This document shows, in pieces, positions 14,956-26,229 of a DNA stretch of 64,000 bases. The position numbers and the translations under genes are program-made. The stretch's first letter is position 1. Each line of letters starts with the position of its first letter. Under the pieces are notes generated by a model that was not told where the DNA came from, did no database searches, and saw only the letters and a program-made list of their open reading frames with translations. The DNA comes from Heterocephalus glaber (taxonomy: Eukaryota; Chordata; Mammalia; Rodentia; Bathyergidae). The stretch spans positions 16,530,881 through 16,594,880 of the forward strand of contig NW_004624776.1 of NCBI RefSeq assembly GCF_000247695.1, in the 5' to 3' direction.

Positions 14956-15048
14956 TTTTTTTTTTTTTTCTTTTTGGTACCAGGGGTCGAACTCGGGACC
15001 TTGTGCTTGTGAGGCAGGCGCCAGAACCACTGAGCTAAATCCGGCCCT
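14956..15048 (-). mobile_element. tRNA-derived SINE, antisense
   Basis: Poly-T, then GGTACCAGGGGTCGAACTCG ... ACTGAGCTAAATCCGGCCC. Flanking TTTCAGCCTCT and CTCAGCCCCTAG suggest a target duplication. Confidence 0.92.
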
Positions 15049-15391
15049 CAGCCCCTAGTTTTTGAATAAACTTTCTTCTTTTCTCTCTTCTTCAGGGACT
15101 CTCATGTTATGTGTACATTGGTCATTTAATGGCGTCCCATAAGTCCCTTAGCTTTATTTCTTTTCATCCTTTTTTCTTTTTGTTCCTCTGATGCATACTT
15201 TCAAATTACCTATTTTAAAATTCACTCAGGCTTTTTTTTTTAGCTTGATCTAGCTGCTTTTAATGCATCTACGATTGGGGTTAATAGAGTTAGTTGGTGG
15301 GGTTCTGTTTTATACTTTTCTGTGTTGAAGCTCTCACAGTGTCCATGCACTGGTCCCCTGACCACACTGAACTGCTTCATGGTGCTTATTT

Positions 15392-15528
15392 TCATTTTTG
15401 TTTTGTTTTGAGACAGGACCTCGCTTGAACTCACTAGGTAGCCCAGGGTGGTCTCAAACTCACATGAATTCTCCTGTCTCAGCCTCCTGAGCACTAGGAT
15501 TACAAATATGCTCCACCACTCTTGGCAA
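15392..15528 (-). repeat. B1 SINE, antisense
   Basis: GAGACAGGACCTCGC ... CTCAGCCTCCTGAGCACTAG, reverse-complement B1 text. Confidence 0.85.
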
Positions 15529-16199
15529 TGATGGTTATTTTGAATTCTATGTCATGAAAGTGATACAATCCTATTTCATTAGGGTTAGTTTCTGGAGATT
15601 TGTCTTGTACTGTACTTATGTTTGGTTCATATTTCCTGATCCTTTTCCTTGACTCTTTGTGGTGCTCTCTATTCATCTGAAAAATCAGTCACATCTCCCA
15701 GGCTTTACAAAGTGGCCCAGTACTGGAAAAGCCCCTCATCCATCAGCACAGAAGGATTCTGAGGGCCTCTCAAACCTTTGGACTAGTTCAAACTAGTGCA
15801 AACTAGTTCAATTAGGTTGTGGGTGCTGGGTCCCATCAGCACATTGAGACAGGGACAACAGAAGCATCCTTCTGTTGGATACCTTGGGCATCCCACAAGG
15901 AAGTGGGGATGTCACATGGGCAGTCTAGCTCCTTGACTTCTCAAGGACAATCTGTGAGCTTAGGGTTGCTTCTGATTGTATAGGCTGTGCAGAGGGCAGG
16001 GATGGTGGCAGGAGGGTCTCCTGAAGTTTCCTGCCAGCTTCTTTTTAGCTGGTTTTGTGCTTGCCCCAGGTCCGAGAGTTTCTCAACTGGTTTCTGGATT
16101 TCTCATCAGTGAAATCTATGCATTTATTATTGTTGAACTGGTGTGTCCAGGAGGGAAGGAGGGTGCAGGTCTGTCTATTCCATTGTCTTTATGATGTCA

Positions 16200-16944
16200 C
16201 CTGTCTGATTGATCTTAACATAGTGACTTGTAAAAATGGAATCAGATCAGTTTAAAACTATGAATAGCAACATCTAGTGATATCTGAAATTCTTATTTTT
16301 GTGTTTACAATCTTCTCTCCTAACCATGGTGAAATTGAATGAAAGGCAGAACTGAAATAAGTTCATCCTTAAAAAATTGTGAAAGAAGGCAGAAGAGGAT
16401 GAAATGATCCACGTGTGATAAGTGGCTCAAAAGGAAGAAGCATAATTCAGTTTCCACAATATATCATCCATAAAGCCCAGCATATAATAAGGAAATAATA
16501 AATAAAAAATTCCTAGACACACAAAAAACTAGGAAAGCAATGCCTATTTCCAAGAGATAGAGAAGCTTATAGGAGCAGACTCATGCATAAACCAGATGTT
16601 GAAATTATTAGACAATATTTAAAAATACTTTCTACAAATTTGTACAGGAATATAGAGGTGAGTAACTTAACAACTGGATTGGGAGGACATCAGCAGAAAT
16701 AAGCTGTACCTAAAAAAGTAATTTTTCCAAAATGACCAAAATGCCAATCTTATAAAATACATTGCAGAAAATAGAGGAAGAGAAGACATATCAACAATTA
16801 ATTTGGGACCAGTAAAATCTTCAAGACATTAAAAGACAAAAAAACAATATCCTTCATTCGAAAAATTCTTTTTTGTTTGTTTGTTTGGTTGGTTTTTTGT
16901 GAAAAATTCTTAATAAATATTTAACAAATTAAATCGAAAAAAAA
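16200..16944. other. AT-rich DNA with no gene recognised
   Basis: No family assigned between the fading L1 and the MIR that follows. A (GTTT)n/(GGTT)n-type simple run lies at about 16868-16900. Confidence 0.5.
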
Positions 16945-17145
16945 ATGGAATCAGATCTGGATTTGAAACCTGGTTTTGCCACTAACTTGCTGTGAGACGT
17001 TAGGCAAATAAAATCTGTGTGCACCATTTTCCTCACCATCAAATGGTGTTCATCAGGATAGCTGTCTTGTATGTTGACTCTGAGGTACTGCACTGATGAC
17101 AAACAGAAATATACCTCAGGACTTGACATGTACAGAGCACCTTGA
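16945..17145 (+). repeat. MIR (ancient tRNA-derived SINE), sense
   Basis: Text GATTTGAAACCTGG..TTTGCCACTAACTTGCTGTGAGACG and TTTTCCTCACCATCAAATGG follows the MIR core order (CCTGGGTTC, GCCACTTACTAGCTGTG, TTTCCTCATCTGTAAAATGG). Confidence 0.8.
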
Positions 17146-17169
17146 CCAGGTTGCCCAGGCGACTACAGA

Positions 17170-17330
17170 GAATAAAAAAAAAGTTTTGTTTTTGTGTGGT
17201 ACAATAGATATAAAACATTAAGTTTACCATTTTTAAGTAGCATTAAGTACACTGACAATATTGTGCAACTATCACCATCCGTCTTCAGAGCTTTCTGTTC
17301 ATCCCAAACAGAAGCTCTGACCTCATTAAA
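17170..17330. repeat. Old L1M-type 3' fragment
   Basis: TTTACCATTTTTAAGTAGCATTAAGT then GTGCAACTATCACCATCCGT resemble mammalian L1M 3' sequences; a related piece occurs near 47.13 kb. Family assignment is from memory of the phrase pattern. Confidence 0.55.
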
Positions 17331-18299
17331 AAGTGAGCCTTGGGCCAGGGAACAAGAAGAATGTGGCAGAGAGCACCTCTCATCTCCTGAGAGAGAGGAC
17401 AGGGTGGGGTCCTGCATCTCCTTCAAGTGCTCCTCCCAACGACCTGGGACCCTCCTCCTAGACCCCCTCCTGAAGCCTCCATGCCTGGTGAGAGGGCCAC
17501 CAGGGGACTGCATCCTTACCACATGGATCTTGGGGAAATTCAAACTTCAAGCCGTAGCACCAGGCTTCAGACCACAACACAGCTTCGGGTGTACAGGACT
17601 CTCAAAACTCTTCCAGTCAGATCCCAAGCCCACCTCCATCCATTTCCCTTCATATGCCCTTTTCCAATTTTCCAAAAGGAGAGTTCATTGCTTTCCTGAT
17701 CACAAAGGCAACATTTGCTCAAGAAAGTCAGAAAATAAACAGGTAAGTGAAAAGAAAAATGCAGTTCCCATTTTAAAAACATTCTTATTGTACTTACTGA
17801 CAACTCAGCTCCAAGCTCTTTCTGCTGTCTGGCTGCGATCTGCCCATGTGTCTAGACTGGATGGCTCTCATTTGAGTATCCTGTGTAACCTATTTCAGGC
17901 AACAATTTTTGTAGAGGTGGAAAGTTTTATTTTCTATCACATTCATTTCACACACTGCAATGAACTCTTGTTCATATTTCATTTTAGTAGGGACCAATGT
18001 TATTTCAGAAACATGTGTGAAGTAACTACATACATACAAGGTGGAAGACATTGATGACTTATTTTAGTTGTTTTCTGGGAAGAATCAAATTTGCTAAGAT
18101 GTTTCCTTTCAAAGGGAATAGTAAAACTCAGTTATGATCAAAACTATTGTCCAGATACCTCTCCTCCTGAGTGGTGGGGATGGGGGGGGGGTCCCAACTC
18201 CCTTCTTATGATGAAGGAGGTGCCTGAGCTGAGCTTCAAATACTTCCCCCACTATCTGCATCAGTAGGAGAGTTATTGGAGCCACTCCATTTCAGCTTT
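17331..18299. other. No gene; a long chance reading frame
   Basis: A 286-codon + strand frame (17194-18054) crosses this stretch, but it begins in repeat sequence, has no domain, and its composition is not protein-like. A (G)9 run lies at about 18183. Confidence 0.55.
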
Positions 18300-18314
18300 A
18301 AAATGTGATAACCC

Positions 18315-18395
18315 ACCGGGGAGTTACCTCAGTGGTTCCACCTCCTGCCTCGAAAGCACAGGGAACTCAGTTTGATCCCCAGTACTAAAAAAAAT
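18315..18395 (+). mobile_element. tRNA-derived SINE, sense
   Basis: ACCGGGGAGTTACCTCAGTGG ... TTTGATCCCCAGTAC plus A's. Flanked by AAAATGTGATAACCC (18300-18314) and AAAATGTGATGACCC (18396-18410), a 15-bp duplication with one change. Confidence 0.88.
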
Positions 18396-18644
18396 AAAAT
18401 GTGATGACCCAAGGTATCCTTGCTTCAACCTCCTTGGATATCACAGCTTCCTAACACCTGGGTTAGCCAAGCTGTGGGAATGGAGTCTGAACGGCAAGAG
18501 AGCAGCTTCCTTTGGGTGCAGGGAGCACTGTGTGTGTGTTGGGGTGGAGGGTTACCTTAGAAGCCACCTTTGCCCTGCTGCCCCCCTCAACTTCTGACCT
18601 TGATGAGAATGAAAGCTGCTCAGAAATACTTCCTTACTATGAAG

Positions 18645-18790
18645 CCAGAAAAGATCATTTCAGCCTCAGTTTCCTTATCTGCAAAATGGGACATTGTCAG
18701 AGGGCCAATGTGAAAATTAAAAGGAAATAATGTTTGTAAAGCCTTTAGCATGACAATGGGAACAAAGTAGAGACAGAATGATAAGGAGCT
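18645..18790 (+). repeat. MIR fragment, sense
   Basis: CTCAGTTTCCTTATCTGCAA then AATGGGAC is the MIR 3' core. Confidence 0.75.
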
Positions 18791-18812
18791 GATATTAGCA
18801 TTGTTTTCCCTT

Positions 18813-18864
18813 CCTCTCCCTCCTCCTCCTCCTCCTCCTCACCACCACCATCATCACCACCTAT
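18813..18864. repeat. Microsatellite (TCC)n adjoining (ACC)n
   Basis: CTCCTCCTCCTCCTCCTCCT changes directly into CACCACCACCATCATCACC. Confidence 0.9.
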
Positions 18865-19455
18865 GCCGCACCACCTTTGGTACTGATGTGGTGGATTGCT
18901 GGTCCCCAGTTTAGATTTATTTCCCCCAGAGAAACAGGGAACTATGTGAGAGCTTTCATCCCTATAATTTTAAGATGTTCTCTGACCCAGCACTAACTAA
19001 CTGATCTCTCTTAATCAACTCAGATAAGTATGTCATTAGTTAAAACTTAGGTGATCTTATTAGTGACAAGCACCACAGGCTGAATGAAGCTGGACAGATG
19101 ACTTAGTCTTGTGTATTTTAAACTGGGTTTTAGATCTCCCCTAAAAGCAACACCAGGAGATTTGTTTAAAATGAACTTTCCTTTATGTGCCAGATGAACC
19201 TGGAATACCTTGTCACATACAAAAGGAAAGAAGCTGTTCACGAGGACTTGAGAACGAACACAAAGAAGCATGTGCTTTTTAAAATGGGGAGATATGAGGA
19301 GAAAAAGTCAATGGACTAAAGCACAATGAGGTATTTTTAATTCTATAAGTTTAAGTGATGCCTAAATCAAATAAACAAAAGTTTCATAGGTTATTTTCAT
19401 GGAATGCTAGGGAATAATTTATTACTTTGAAAACTAGTACAATAAAATCCCTCTC
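18865..19455. other. No gene recognised
   Basis: Unique-looking sequence between a microsatellite and a SINE. Only short ORFs without family resemblance. Confidence 0.45.
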
Positions 19456-19543
19456 TTGGGGTGGGGGATTTAGCTCAGTGGTTCTGGTGCCTGCTTCAAA
19501 AGTACAAGGTCCTGAGTTCAATCCCTGGTACCAAAAAAAAAAA
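19456..19543 (+). mobile_element. tRNA-derived SINE, sense
   Basis: GGATTTAGCTCAGTGGTTCT ... GAGTTCAATCCCTGGTACC plus A's, flanked by AAAATCCCTCTC at 19444-19455 and 19544-19555 (12 bp). Confidence 0.93.
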
Positions 19544-19723
19544 AAAATCCCTCTCCTATTGGATCCAAGCCTCAAGATGACTAAATAGTTGTCCAAGGAG
19601 ATTTCTCTTTGCAAAAGAATGGTAAATGAAGATGGTGTGTTATTGTATAACCATTGTCCTACCTTTAATGAAGTAAAGAATTAGCTATTGAGCACCAGCA
19701 TTTTCTAATATAACCAAGGAGTA

Positions 19724-20040
19724 TGTTACTTAGCTTTCTGTCACTGTAACAAATACCTGAGATAGTCAACTTACAGGAGCAAGGCTTATTAGGGCTCATA
19801 CTTGTGGAGGTTCCTGTCCATTGTCAGTTGGTCCCATTGCTTTTAGACTTGTGGAGAGGCAGCACAGCATGGTGGGAAGTGGGTAATAGAACAAAAGCAA
19901 TTACATCATGGCTGGGAAGCAAGAGAGAAAAAGAGAGGGGAAGATAAGAGGTCCCACAATACTTTTCAAGTGCACACTTCCAATGGCCAGTGGACCTCCC
20001 ATTGTGTGCCTCCTGGTGGAAGTACACCTCCTCCACCTAG
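19724..20040 (-). mobile_element. ERVL-MaLR-like LTR, antisense
   Basis: TTACTTAGCTTTCTGTCACT, AACAAATACCTGAGATAG, GGAGCAAGGCTTATTAGGGCTC and the downstream order match the other LTR copies, though more diverged. Confidence 0.7.
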
Positions 20041-20062
20041 CCAAAAAACAATTCTAGGTGCT

Positions 20063-20128
20063 GGGGTGGGTAGCTCAGGGTGCTAAGCATACACAAGTTT
20101 CAACTCCCAGCTCCACCAAAACAAATAA
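20063..20128 (+). repeat. Diverged ID-type SINE, sense
   Basis: GCTGGGGTGGGTAGCTCAGG ... CTCCACCAAAACA, followed by an (AAAC)n run at 20120-20160. Confidence 0.6.
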
Positions 20129-20289
20129 ACAACAAACAAACAAGCAAACAAACAGAACAAAAATGATCCAGCCCAACCACCGATGTACAGAATACAAAGA
20201 AGATATGGGAGAATGTTAAACAACTCTTTGGCAATCTAAACAGCTAAATCTAGACTGTAGGAAGCACTGTAGGACATACAGTCTATATT

Positions 20290-21650
20290 TTGGTCACTTT
20301 TCTCATTATTAAGACAAAATACCCAACACCTGCAACTAAAAGGAGGAGAGGTTTATTTTGGCTCAGGACCATAGTCCACTGGCTCCAAGGCAGGACAGCA
20401 TGGGACAAAAGGAGGGGCCGAGGAGGTAGATAAACTCTTCCAGTCATGCACACTGTGACCTGCCACTTCCTATCAGAGCTCACTAAGAAGCAGATCAGCT
20501 GCACTGTCCCATGATCCAATCACCTTTCAGAAGCCCCACCACTGACCACGTGAGACTTGGGGGACTTCTAGATATAAACCATAACATTCTGCCCCTGGCT
20601 CCCAAAAGATCTATGGGCATTTCTTTATGCAAAATACATTCATTCCATGGTTAAGAGTCACCAAAGTCTTAACAGTTTTAGCATTGCTGAAAAGTCCAAG
20701 TCCAAAGTCTTCTCTGAGACATAAGGCAAACTCTTAGCTGTGAGTCCTGTAAATATCAATAAGAAGTTCAATCCTAATGATGTGCAATTGCACAGGGCAA
20801 ACATTCCCCTAAAAGGGAGAAACAGGAGGCTAGAAACCAATGGGACCAAAGTAGGACCAAAACCCAGCAGGACAAACATTCACTCCTGTAGCTCTGTGTC
20901 CAGCACCGGGGGCAAGTTACGGCAAGATCTGAACTCCAAAGGACTTGAGTGGCCCACCCCTTCGGCATTGCTGGTGGTTGTAGCCCTCATGGCTTCTCTC
21001 TTAGGCTGGCTTTGCTCCCTCCTTGCTACTTTCCTCAGAAGTTCCACATTCCTGGCTTCTTCAACTTCCTGGGGTCTCTGCTGCACTTTCGGCTTCACTC
21101 TCACAGCTTCACACTGTTCTCTCAGGGCCACACTGCCCGGCCTCCCAGGCCTTCTTTTGGCATGACTGGTACCACAGTCATATAACTGGTACCACATTGA
21201 TGATGCTAAGATCTGCCACCAACTCAAGCAGTAGCTGGACTTCCTTGTATCATGGCTGCAGGGGTGTCTGAGTGCCTGGATGGCTGAATGCTATGAACTG
21301 AATCCCAGGAAACAAATTCTCCAGCATGATGTCCTGGAGTTCTCTTGTCAAAGCAAAGTCTTTTACTTTTGCAATTTTGAGCCAGCAAAGAGAGACCTTA
21401 CTGGTTTCTCACATATGCTTAAATCATTTTCTTTTAAATTCTAATCTTTTTAGCAACCAAGGTCTCCTCTACTCCAACTTTACTGGCCCCAACTTTATAG
21501 ATGCCTCCTTTCTGGCCAAATTCAAAACTTTTTTAATCATTCAGCTGTGTGGTTCCTTTTGATTAGCAATAGAGATCTGGCTAAAAGCCCCCAACAGTAT
21601 CCATGACACATCCTCAACATTAGGCTGTCTTGAACTTTCCTCCACCAGAT
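20290..21650 (-). mobile_element. ERVL-MaLR-like element, antisense: LTR plus internal sequence (left arm of an inverted pair)
   Basis: LTR at about 20290-20587 (GGTTTATTTTGGCTCAGGAC ... ATATAAACCATAACA), then internal sequence starting TTCTGCCCCTGGCTCCCAAA, the usual antisense start of MaLR internal regions. The internal part runs to about 21.65 kb. Positions 20511-21158 are an almost perfect inverted copy of 22835-23480. MaLR elements are non-autonomous endogenous retroviral relatives; I see no retroviral gene. Open frames of up to 141 codons occur but are not known proteins. Confidence 0.8.
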
Positions 21651-23480
21651 TAGTTTAATTTGTGAGGGTTGGTATTGTGTCTCAATGACACGGTATGTGA
21701 CTAAGTGACTAAGACAGATTTTGGTACCAGAGAAGTGGAGTTTTTGCTATGATGCTACCTGAGCATGTGGTTCAGAAGCCTTTGGAACTGGTTCACAGGA
21801 GGAGTTCGGAAAGTTTGGGAGATGCCAGCTGGAGAGGCAGCCCTAGAATCCTGTGAGCTAAACTTGATAGCAGATTCTGGTCAGAGCTCAGAAGACCAGA
21901 ATTCTGATAGAAATGTAGATGGTAAAGACCAGGCTCAGGAGATTTCAGTTAGGAACAAGGGCTGCCTTGGCAGTTGGACTCCAGACCACATGCATTATTC
22001 TCTTGAATAAAATTTGTCTACATGTTGCTCCTGTCCAGAGACTTTGTGGGAGAGTGAAATTAAGGTCAGTAGAGGAACTTTCAAGACAACCTAATAGTGT
22101 GACTGTGTCATGGGTACTGTTGGGGGCTTTTAAAAAGTTTTGAGTTTGGCCAGAAAGGAAGCACCTATAAAGTTGGGGCTAGTAAAGTTGGAGCCAGAGG
22201 AGAGGTTGATTGTTGAAAAGGTTAGTATTTTTAAAAGCGAAGCTGAGCATACCTGTCATTCCAGTACTGGAGAGGCTGAGGAAGGAGGATTGCCTTGAGA
22301 ACATAGCAAGTCAAGGCAGCCTGAACTACATAGCAAGACCCTGTCACAAAAACCAAACAAACAAAAAACTAAAAAGAAGCCAAGTACTCTTTACATCAAG
22401 ATAACACACTAATTTCCTCTCATTCTTGCATAGTGAAAATTTTTCAAAAATGAAAAGCTAAACATTAACTTTTATCTTAATAAATTATGGTACTATAAAA
22501 AAAAGAGATAATACAAATAATGCCTAGAGGACATGGGAGGAATCCAAAAGACCCCACCCTTTGCCGATTCAAGGGTGGAAAAGTGAGAGACTTTGCTCTG
22601 ACAAGAGAGCCCCAGGACACTACTGGAGAAAGGCCTCCCAGGAAATTGGCTTCCTGGGATTCCACTCACAGTGCTCAGCCATCTAGGTTTTCAGAGGACC
22701 CTGCAGCTATGATGCAAAAGGGCCTGCTTACCACTAAGCCGATAGTAAAACATGCCTCATCCATGTGGTGCCAGTTATACAGTCACGCCGAAACAAGAGC
22801 TGTAGGGTCAGGAAGCCTTCTACCCAGGTTTCAGAAGAAGGCCTGGGAGGCCGGGCAGTGTGGCCCTGAGAGAACAGTGTGAAGCTGTGAGAGTGAAGCC
22901 GAAAGTGCAGCAGAGACCCCAGGAAGTTGAAGAAGCCAGGAATGTGGAACTTCTGAGGAAAGTAGCAAGGAGGGAGCAAAGCCAGCCTAAGAGAGAAGCC
23001 ATGAGGGCTACAACCACCAGCAATGCCGAAGGGGTGGGCCACTCAAGTCCTTTGGAGTTCAGATCTTGCCGTAACTTGCCCCCGGTGCTGGACACAGAGC
23101 TACAGGAGTGAATGTTTGTCCTGCTGGGTTTTGGTCCTACTTTGGTCCCATTGGTTTCTAGCCTCCTGTTTCTCCCTTTTAGGGGAATGTTTGCCCTGTG
23201 CAATTGCACATCATTAGGATTGAACTTCTTATTGATATTTACAGGACTCACAGCTAAGAGTTTGCCTTATGTCTCAGAGAAGACTTTGGACTTGGACTTT
23301 TCAGCAATGCTAAAACTGTTAAGACTTTGGTGACTCTTAACCATGGAATGAATGTATTTTGCATAAAGAAATGCCCATAGATCTTTTGGGAGCCAGGGGC
23401 AGAATGTTATGGTTTATATCTAGAAGTCCCCCAAGTCTCTCGTGGTCAGTGGTGGGGCTTTTGAAAGGTGATTGGATCAT
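20511..23480. repeat. Large inverted repeat, ~650-bp arms, ~1.7-kb spacer
   Basis: Left arm 20511-21158 and right arm 22835-23480 are reverse complements with only a few differences (for example CAGAAG/CAAAAG at 20528 and CACGTGAG/CACGAGAG near 20550). Translations of the two arms on opposite strands are identical over 137 codons. Identity ends sharply at both edges, beyond which the same elements align at clearly lower similarity. Confidence 0.93.
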
Positions 23481-23822
23481 GAGAGAGTGATATTCATTGG
23501 TGGATTAGTCCACCCATGAATTTATAGCTAAATGTGATGTTGGACAGTGGAGCCAGGTGTGAGTAGGCAGTCTCTAGGGGTGTGGCCTGGAAAGGTATAT
23601 GTTCTTCCCTGTTTTCCTCCCTTCATTCTCTCTCTACTTTCCTGCCACCATGCCATAAAAGTGCTTCTCCTCTGCCATCCCCCTCTGCTCTGCCACCCTG
23701 CCTTGGAGCCAGCAGAGTATGGAATGAAACTTCTACAAACTGTGAGCCAAAACAAACTTCTCCTTTCTTAAATTGTGGGTGTGGGGACTTTTGTCTCAGC
23801 AATAAGGAAAGAGACTAAGACA
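21660..23822 (+). mobile_element. ERVL-MaLR-like element, sense: internal sequence plus 3' LTR (right arm of the inverted pair)
   Basis: A stub of 5' LTR ends near 21717 (GTGACTAAGACAG); the internal region then begins TTTTGGTACCAGAGAAGTGG, the characteristic MaLR start after the LTR. It continues to about 23404 and passes into an LTR at 23405-23822 ending ...GAAAGAGACTAAGACA. A B1 and AT-rich DNA interrupt it at about 22240-22510. Positions 22835-23480 match the left element in inverse; 22090-22235 and 22540-22665 also pair with left-arm sequence but at visibly lower identity. Confidence 0.82.
22240..22345 (+). repeat. B1 SINE, sense, within the MaLR internal region
   Basis: AGCTGAGCATACCTGTCATT ... 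GGAGAGGCTGAGGAAGGAGG ... CATAGCAAGACCCTGTC. Confidence 0.85.
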
Positions 23823-25228
23823 ATTTATATTTAATTTTTGAGGTGCTGTCAACTATTTTCAAAGTATCTGTACCATTTTATATTCCCATCAATAATCCAT
23901 GAGGGTTTCTTTCAGGCTCTCCACATCTGAGTCAACCTTTGTTATTATTATTTTTTAATTATAGTCCTCTTAGTGAGTGGGAAGTGGTATCTTATTATGG
24001 TTTTGCTTTTCATTTTCCTAATGACTAATGATACTGTCCCTCTTTCCATATATATATATGTATATATATTTGGAGACATGTCCATTGAGTTCCTTTACTC
24101 ATTTTAATAGGAATTTTTGTCTTTTAATTATTGAGTTGTAAGGTTTCTTATATATTCTGCATACTATCCCTTATTAGATATGTGATTGCAGTTTTTCCAT
24201 TCTATGTTTTGTCTTTTCCCTTTCTTGATACTGTCCTTTGAGGTACAAAAGCTTTTAATTGTTATGAAGACCAATTTATCTCATCTTTTTCACTTTTACC
24301 ATCATATCTAAGAAATGTTACCTAATCTAAGGTAATAACTATTGCCTTATTTTCTCCTAAGAGTTTTGTATTTTACCTTTTAGATTTAGGTCTTTGATCT
24401 ATTTTGAGCTAGTTTTGTATACGATGTGAGGTAGCCATCTAACTTCATACTTTTCCATGTGACTGTCTAGTTGTCTCAGTACCACTTAATGACTACTCTT
24501 TCCCCATTAGATGGTGTAGGCACCCTTTTTGAAAATAAGTTAATTATAGATGTGTGGGTTTATTTATGGACTATTAATGTTATTGATTTATTCTTTATGC
24601 CAATAACACACAATTTTGATTACCATTGTTTTTAGAGTACTTTTTTTAACCCTGAGAATTCAATTTTTTTCCTTCAGAATTGTTTTAGCTATTCTGGTCA
24701 CTTGAAATTTTATAGAACTTTAGAGTCAGCTTATCCACTTCTGTAAAATTGATATTAGGAATTTTGATACAGTTGCATGGAATGTGTAGATATATTTTAT
24801 GTTTATTTTCATTGTATTATTAAATTGTCCAGTTCACGAGCATACATGTGTATTTCTGTTTACTTAGGTCTACTTTTGTTTCTTTCAACAATGTTTTCTA
24901 GTTTTCAGAGTACAAGTCTTATGTTTCTTGTTTAAATTTATTCCAAAGCATTTTATTCTTTTATTTATTTATTTTTAGCATTTTATTCTTTTAATATTAT
25001 AAATAGATTTTCATTATCTTAATTTTCAGGTTATACATTGCTGGTCTATAGAAATATGTTGATGTTTGTTTATTGCTCTTATAGCCTACTTTACTAAACT
25101 CATTAATTAGATCTAATAGTAATGTATGTATATTTTGAGATTTTCTATATATAATATCTTATCTACAAATAAATACAATTTTATTTCTTGCTTTGTAATG
25201 TTTTTAAAAGTGTTTTTTTTTTTAATTT
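23823..25228 (-). mobile_element. L1, antisense (late ORF2 and 3' region)
   Basis: The + strand reads GTGGTATCTTATTATGGTTT, CCTAATGACTAATGATACTG, TATATATTCTGCATACTATCCC in the order expected of reversed L1 ORF2. A (TA)n run lies at 24048-24070. Confidence 0.75.
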
Positions 25229-25232
25229 TCAT

Positions 25233-25375
25233 ATAAGCTGGGCACAGTGGCACACGCCTGTGATCCCAGCACTTGGGAGGCTGAGGCAGGAGGATCACTG
25301 AGAGTTCGAGGCCAGCCTGAGCTACATGGTGAGTTCAAGGCTGGCTTGCACTACAAAGGGAGACCCTGCCTCAAA
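25233..25375 (+). repeat. B1 SINE, sense, with rodent internal quasi-duplication
   Basis: GCTGGGCACAGTGGCACACG ... GAGTTCGAGGCCAGCCTGAG then GAGTTCAAGGCTGGCTTGC: the repeated block is diagnostic of rodent B1. (AAAT)n tail to about 25410. Confidence 0.93.
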
Positions 25376-25399
25376 AAATAAAAAATAAATAAATAAATA

Positions 25400-25860
25400 A
25401 ATATATTTATTTTCATGTAAATTTAATCATTATAGAAAAGTACAGAGAAGTAAAAATCAGCTGAATTATCTCCATCCACAGTAGGTATTACATTGTTCTA
25501 ACCAATCCCCTAATGATGGATATTTAAGATGTTTCTATTGTTTCACTGTTACAAACAGAACTACAGTTAATTTTCTTGACTTACATACAAATTTCTTCTT
25601 AGGATAAAGTCCTTCAAAAATAACAATTTAAGTTCTTACCAGTGTTCCCCCCCCGCCCAGAATATTTGTTTCCATGAAAATAGGTAATGAAGTTTTAATC
25701 TTTGCCAACATGACATGCAAAAAGCATCTAGGTATATTCTTTACTTGCATATTGTATTTAATGCCAAAGTTGAACATCTTTCATGTTTAAGGCTATTTTT
25801 ACCTTTGTTTAGAATTATTTTCTCTGTTTTCTTAAAAGTGTTGGTTTTTAAAGATAAATA
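25400..25860 (-). repeat. Old L1M-type sequence
   Basis: GATGGATATTTAAGATGTTTCTATTG and ACTTACATACAAATTTCTTC are phrases common in mammalian L1M 3' parts. Confidence 0.5.
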
Positions 25861-26044
25861 CTGAAGTGTTTACAGAAAAAACTGAAGCCTAGGATTTGTT
25901 TCAGAATAATAGGGTAAGAGGACAGACAACAAGTGTGGGTGAAACAGGATTAGCCATGAGTTAAAAATTATTAAAGCTGGGTATAGTACATGGGGTTCAT
26001 TATAGTAACCTCTTCACTTTTAAAATTTTCTATTAAAAATACAA

Positions 26045-26222
26045 TGAACACCAGGTACAATGATATGTGCCTGTGATCCATCCTACATGGGAGGCTGAGG
26101 TAGGAGGATCCCAAGTTCAAGGGCAGCCTGAGCCACTTAATGAGACTGTCTACAAATACAAAAAGGGCTAGAGGTGTAGCTCAGTGTAGAGTGTCTCCCA
26201 GTTCAATCCCTAGCACTGCAAA
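26045..26222 (+). repeat. B1-ID composite SINE, sense
   Basis: A B1 half (GGGAGGCTGAGGTAGGAGGA) is directly followed by an ID half (GGGCTAGAGGTGTAGCTCAG ... GTTCAATCCCTAGCACTG) and an (AAAT)n tail. Composites of this kind mark non-murid rodent lineages. Confidence 0.88.
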
Positions 26223-26229
26223 TAAATAA

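Larger units (their letters stand above)
6935..16200 (-). mobile_element. Long antisense L1 (ORF2 and upstream part), heavily interrupted
   Basis: The + strand reads as the reverse complement of L1: at 7617-7814 the - strand gives ORF2-like peptide (EKAFGKIRHPLMT..., KLAAFPLRLGIR). Further right come the ORF2 amino-terminal region and upstream sequence, consistent with one element lying 3'-to-5'. It starts inside ORF2, so the 3' end is missing. It is interrupted by LTRs at 8256-8599 and ~8752-9143, a sense L1 at 10237-13344, SINEs and a U2 scrap, and its sequence resumes on the far side of each. Reading frames are destroyed. The right end is approximate; beyond about 15.5 kb the match is weak. 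Confidence 0.8.

Noticed and set aside
17194..18054. 286-codon open frame on + strand, longest apparent protein in the window
   Set aside because: Starts in old L1-type sequence, crosses unrelated segments, has no domain or plausible composition, and lies in AT-average DNA with no promoter or poly-A signal context. Chance frame.
20740..23251. Identical ~140-residue proteins on opposite strands
   Set aside because: They are the same MaLR-like internal sequence in the two inverted arms. The identity reflects DNA identity, not a conserved gene family.
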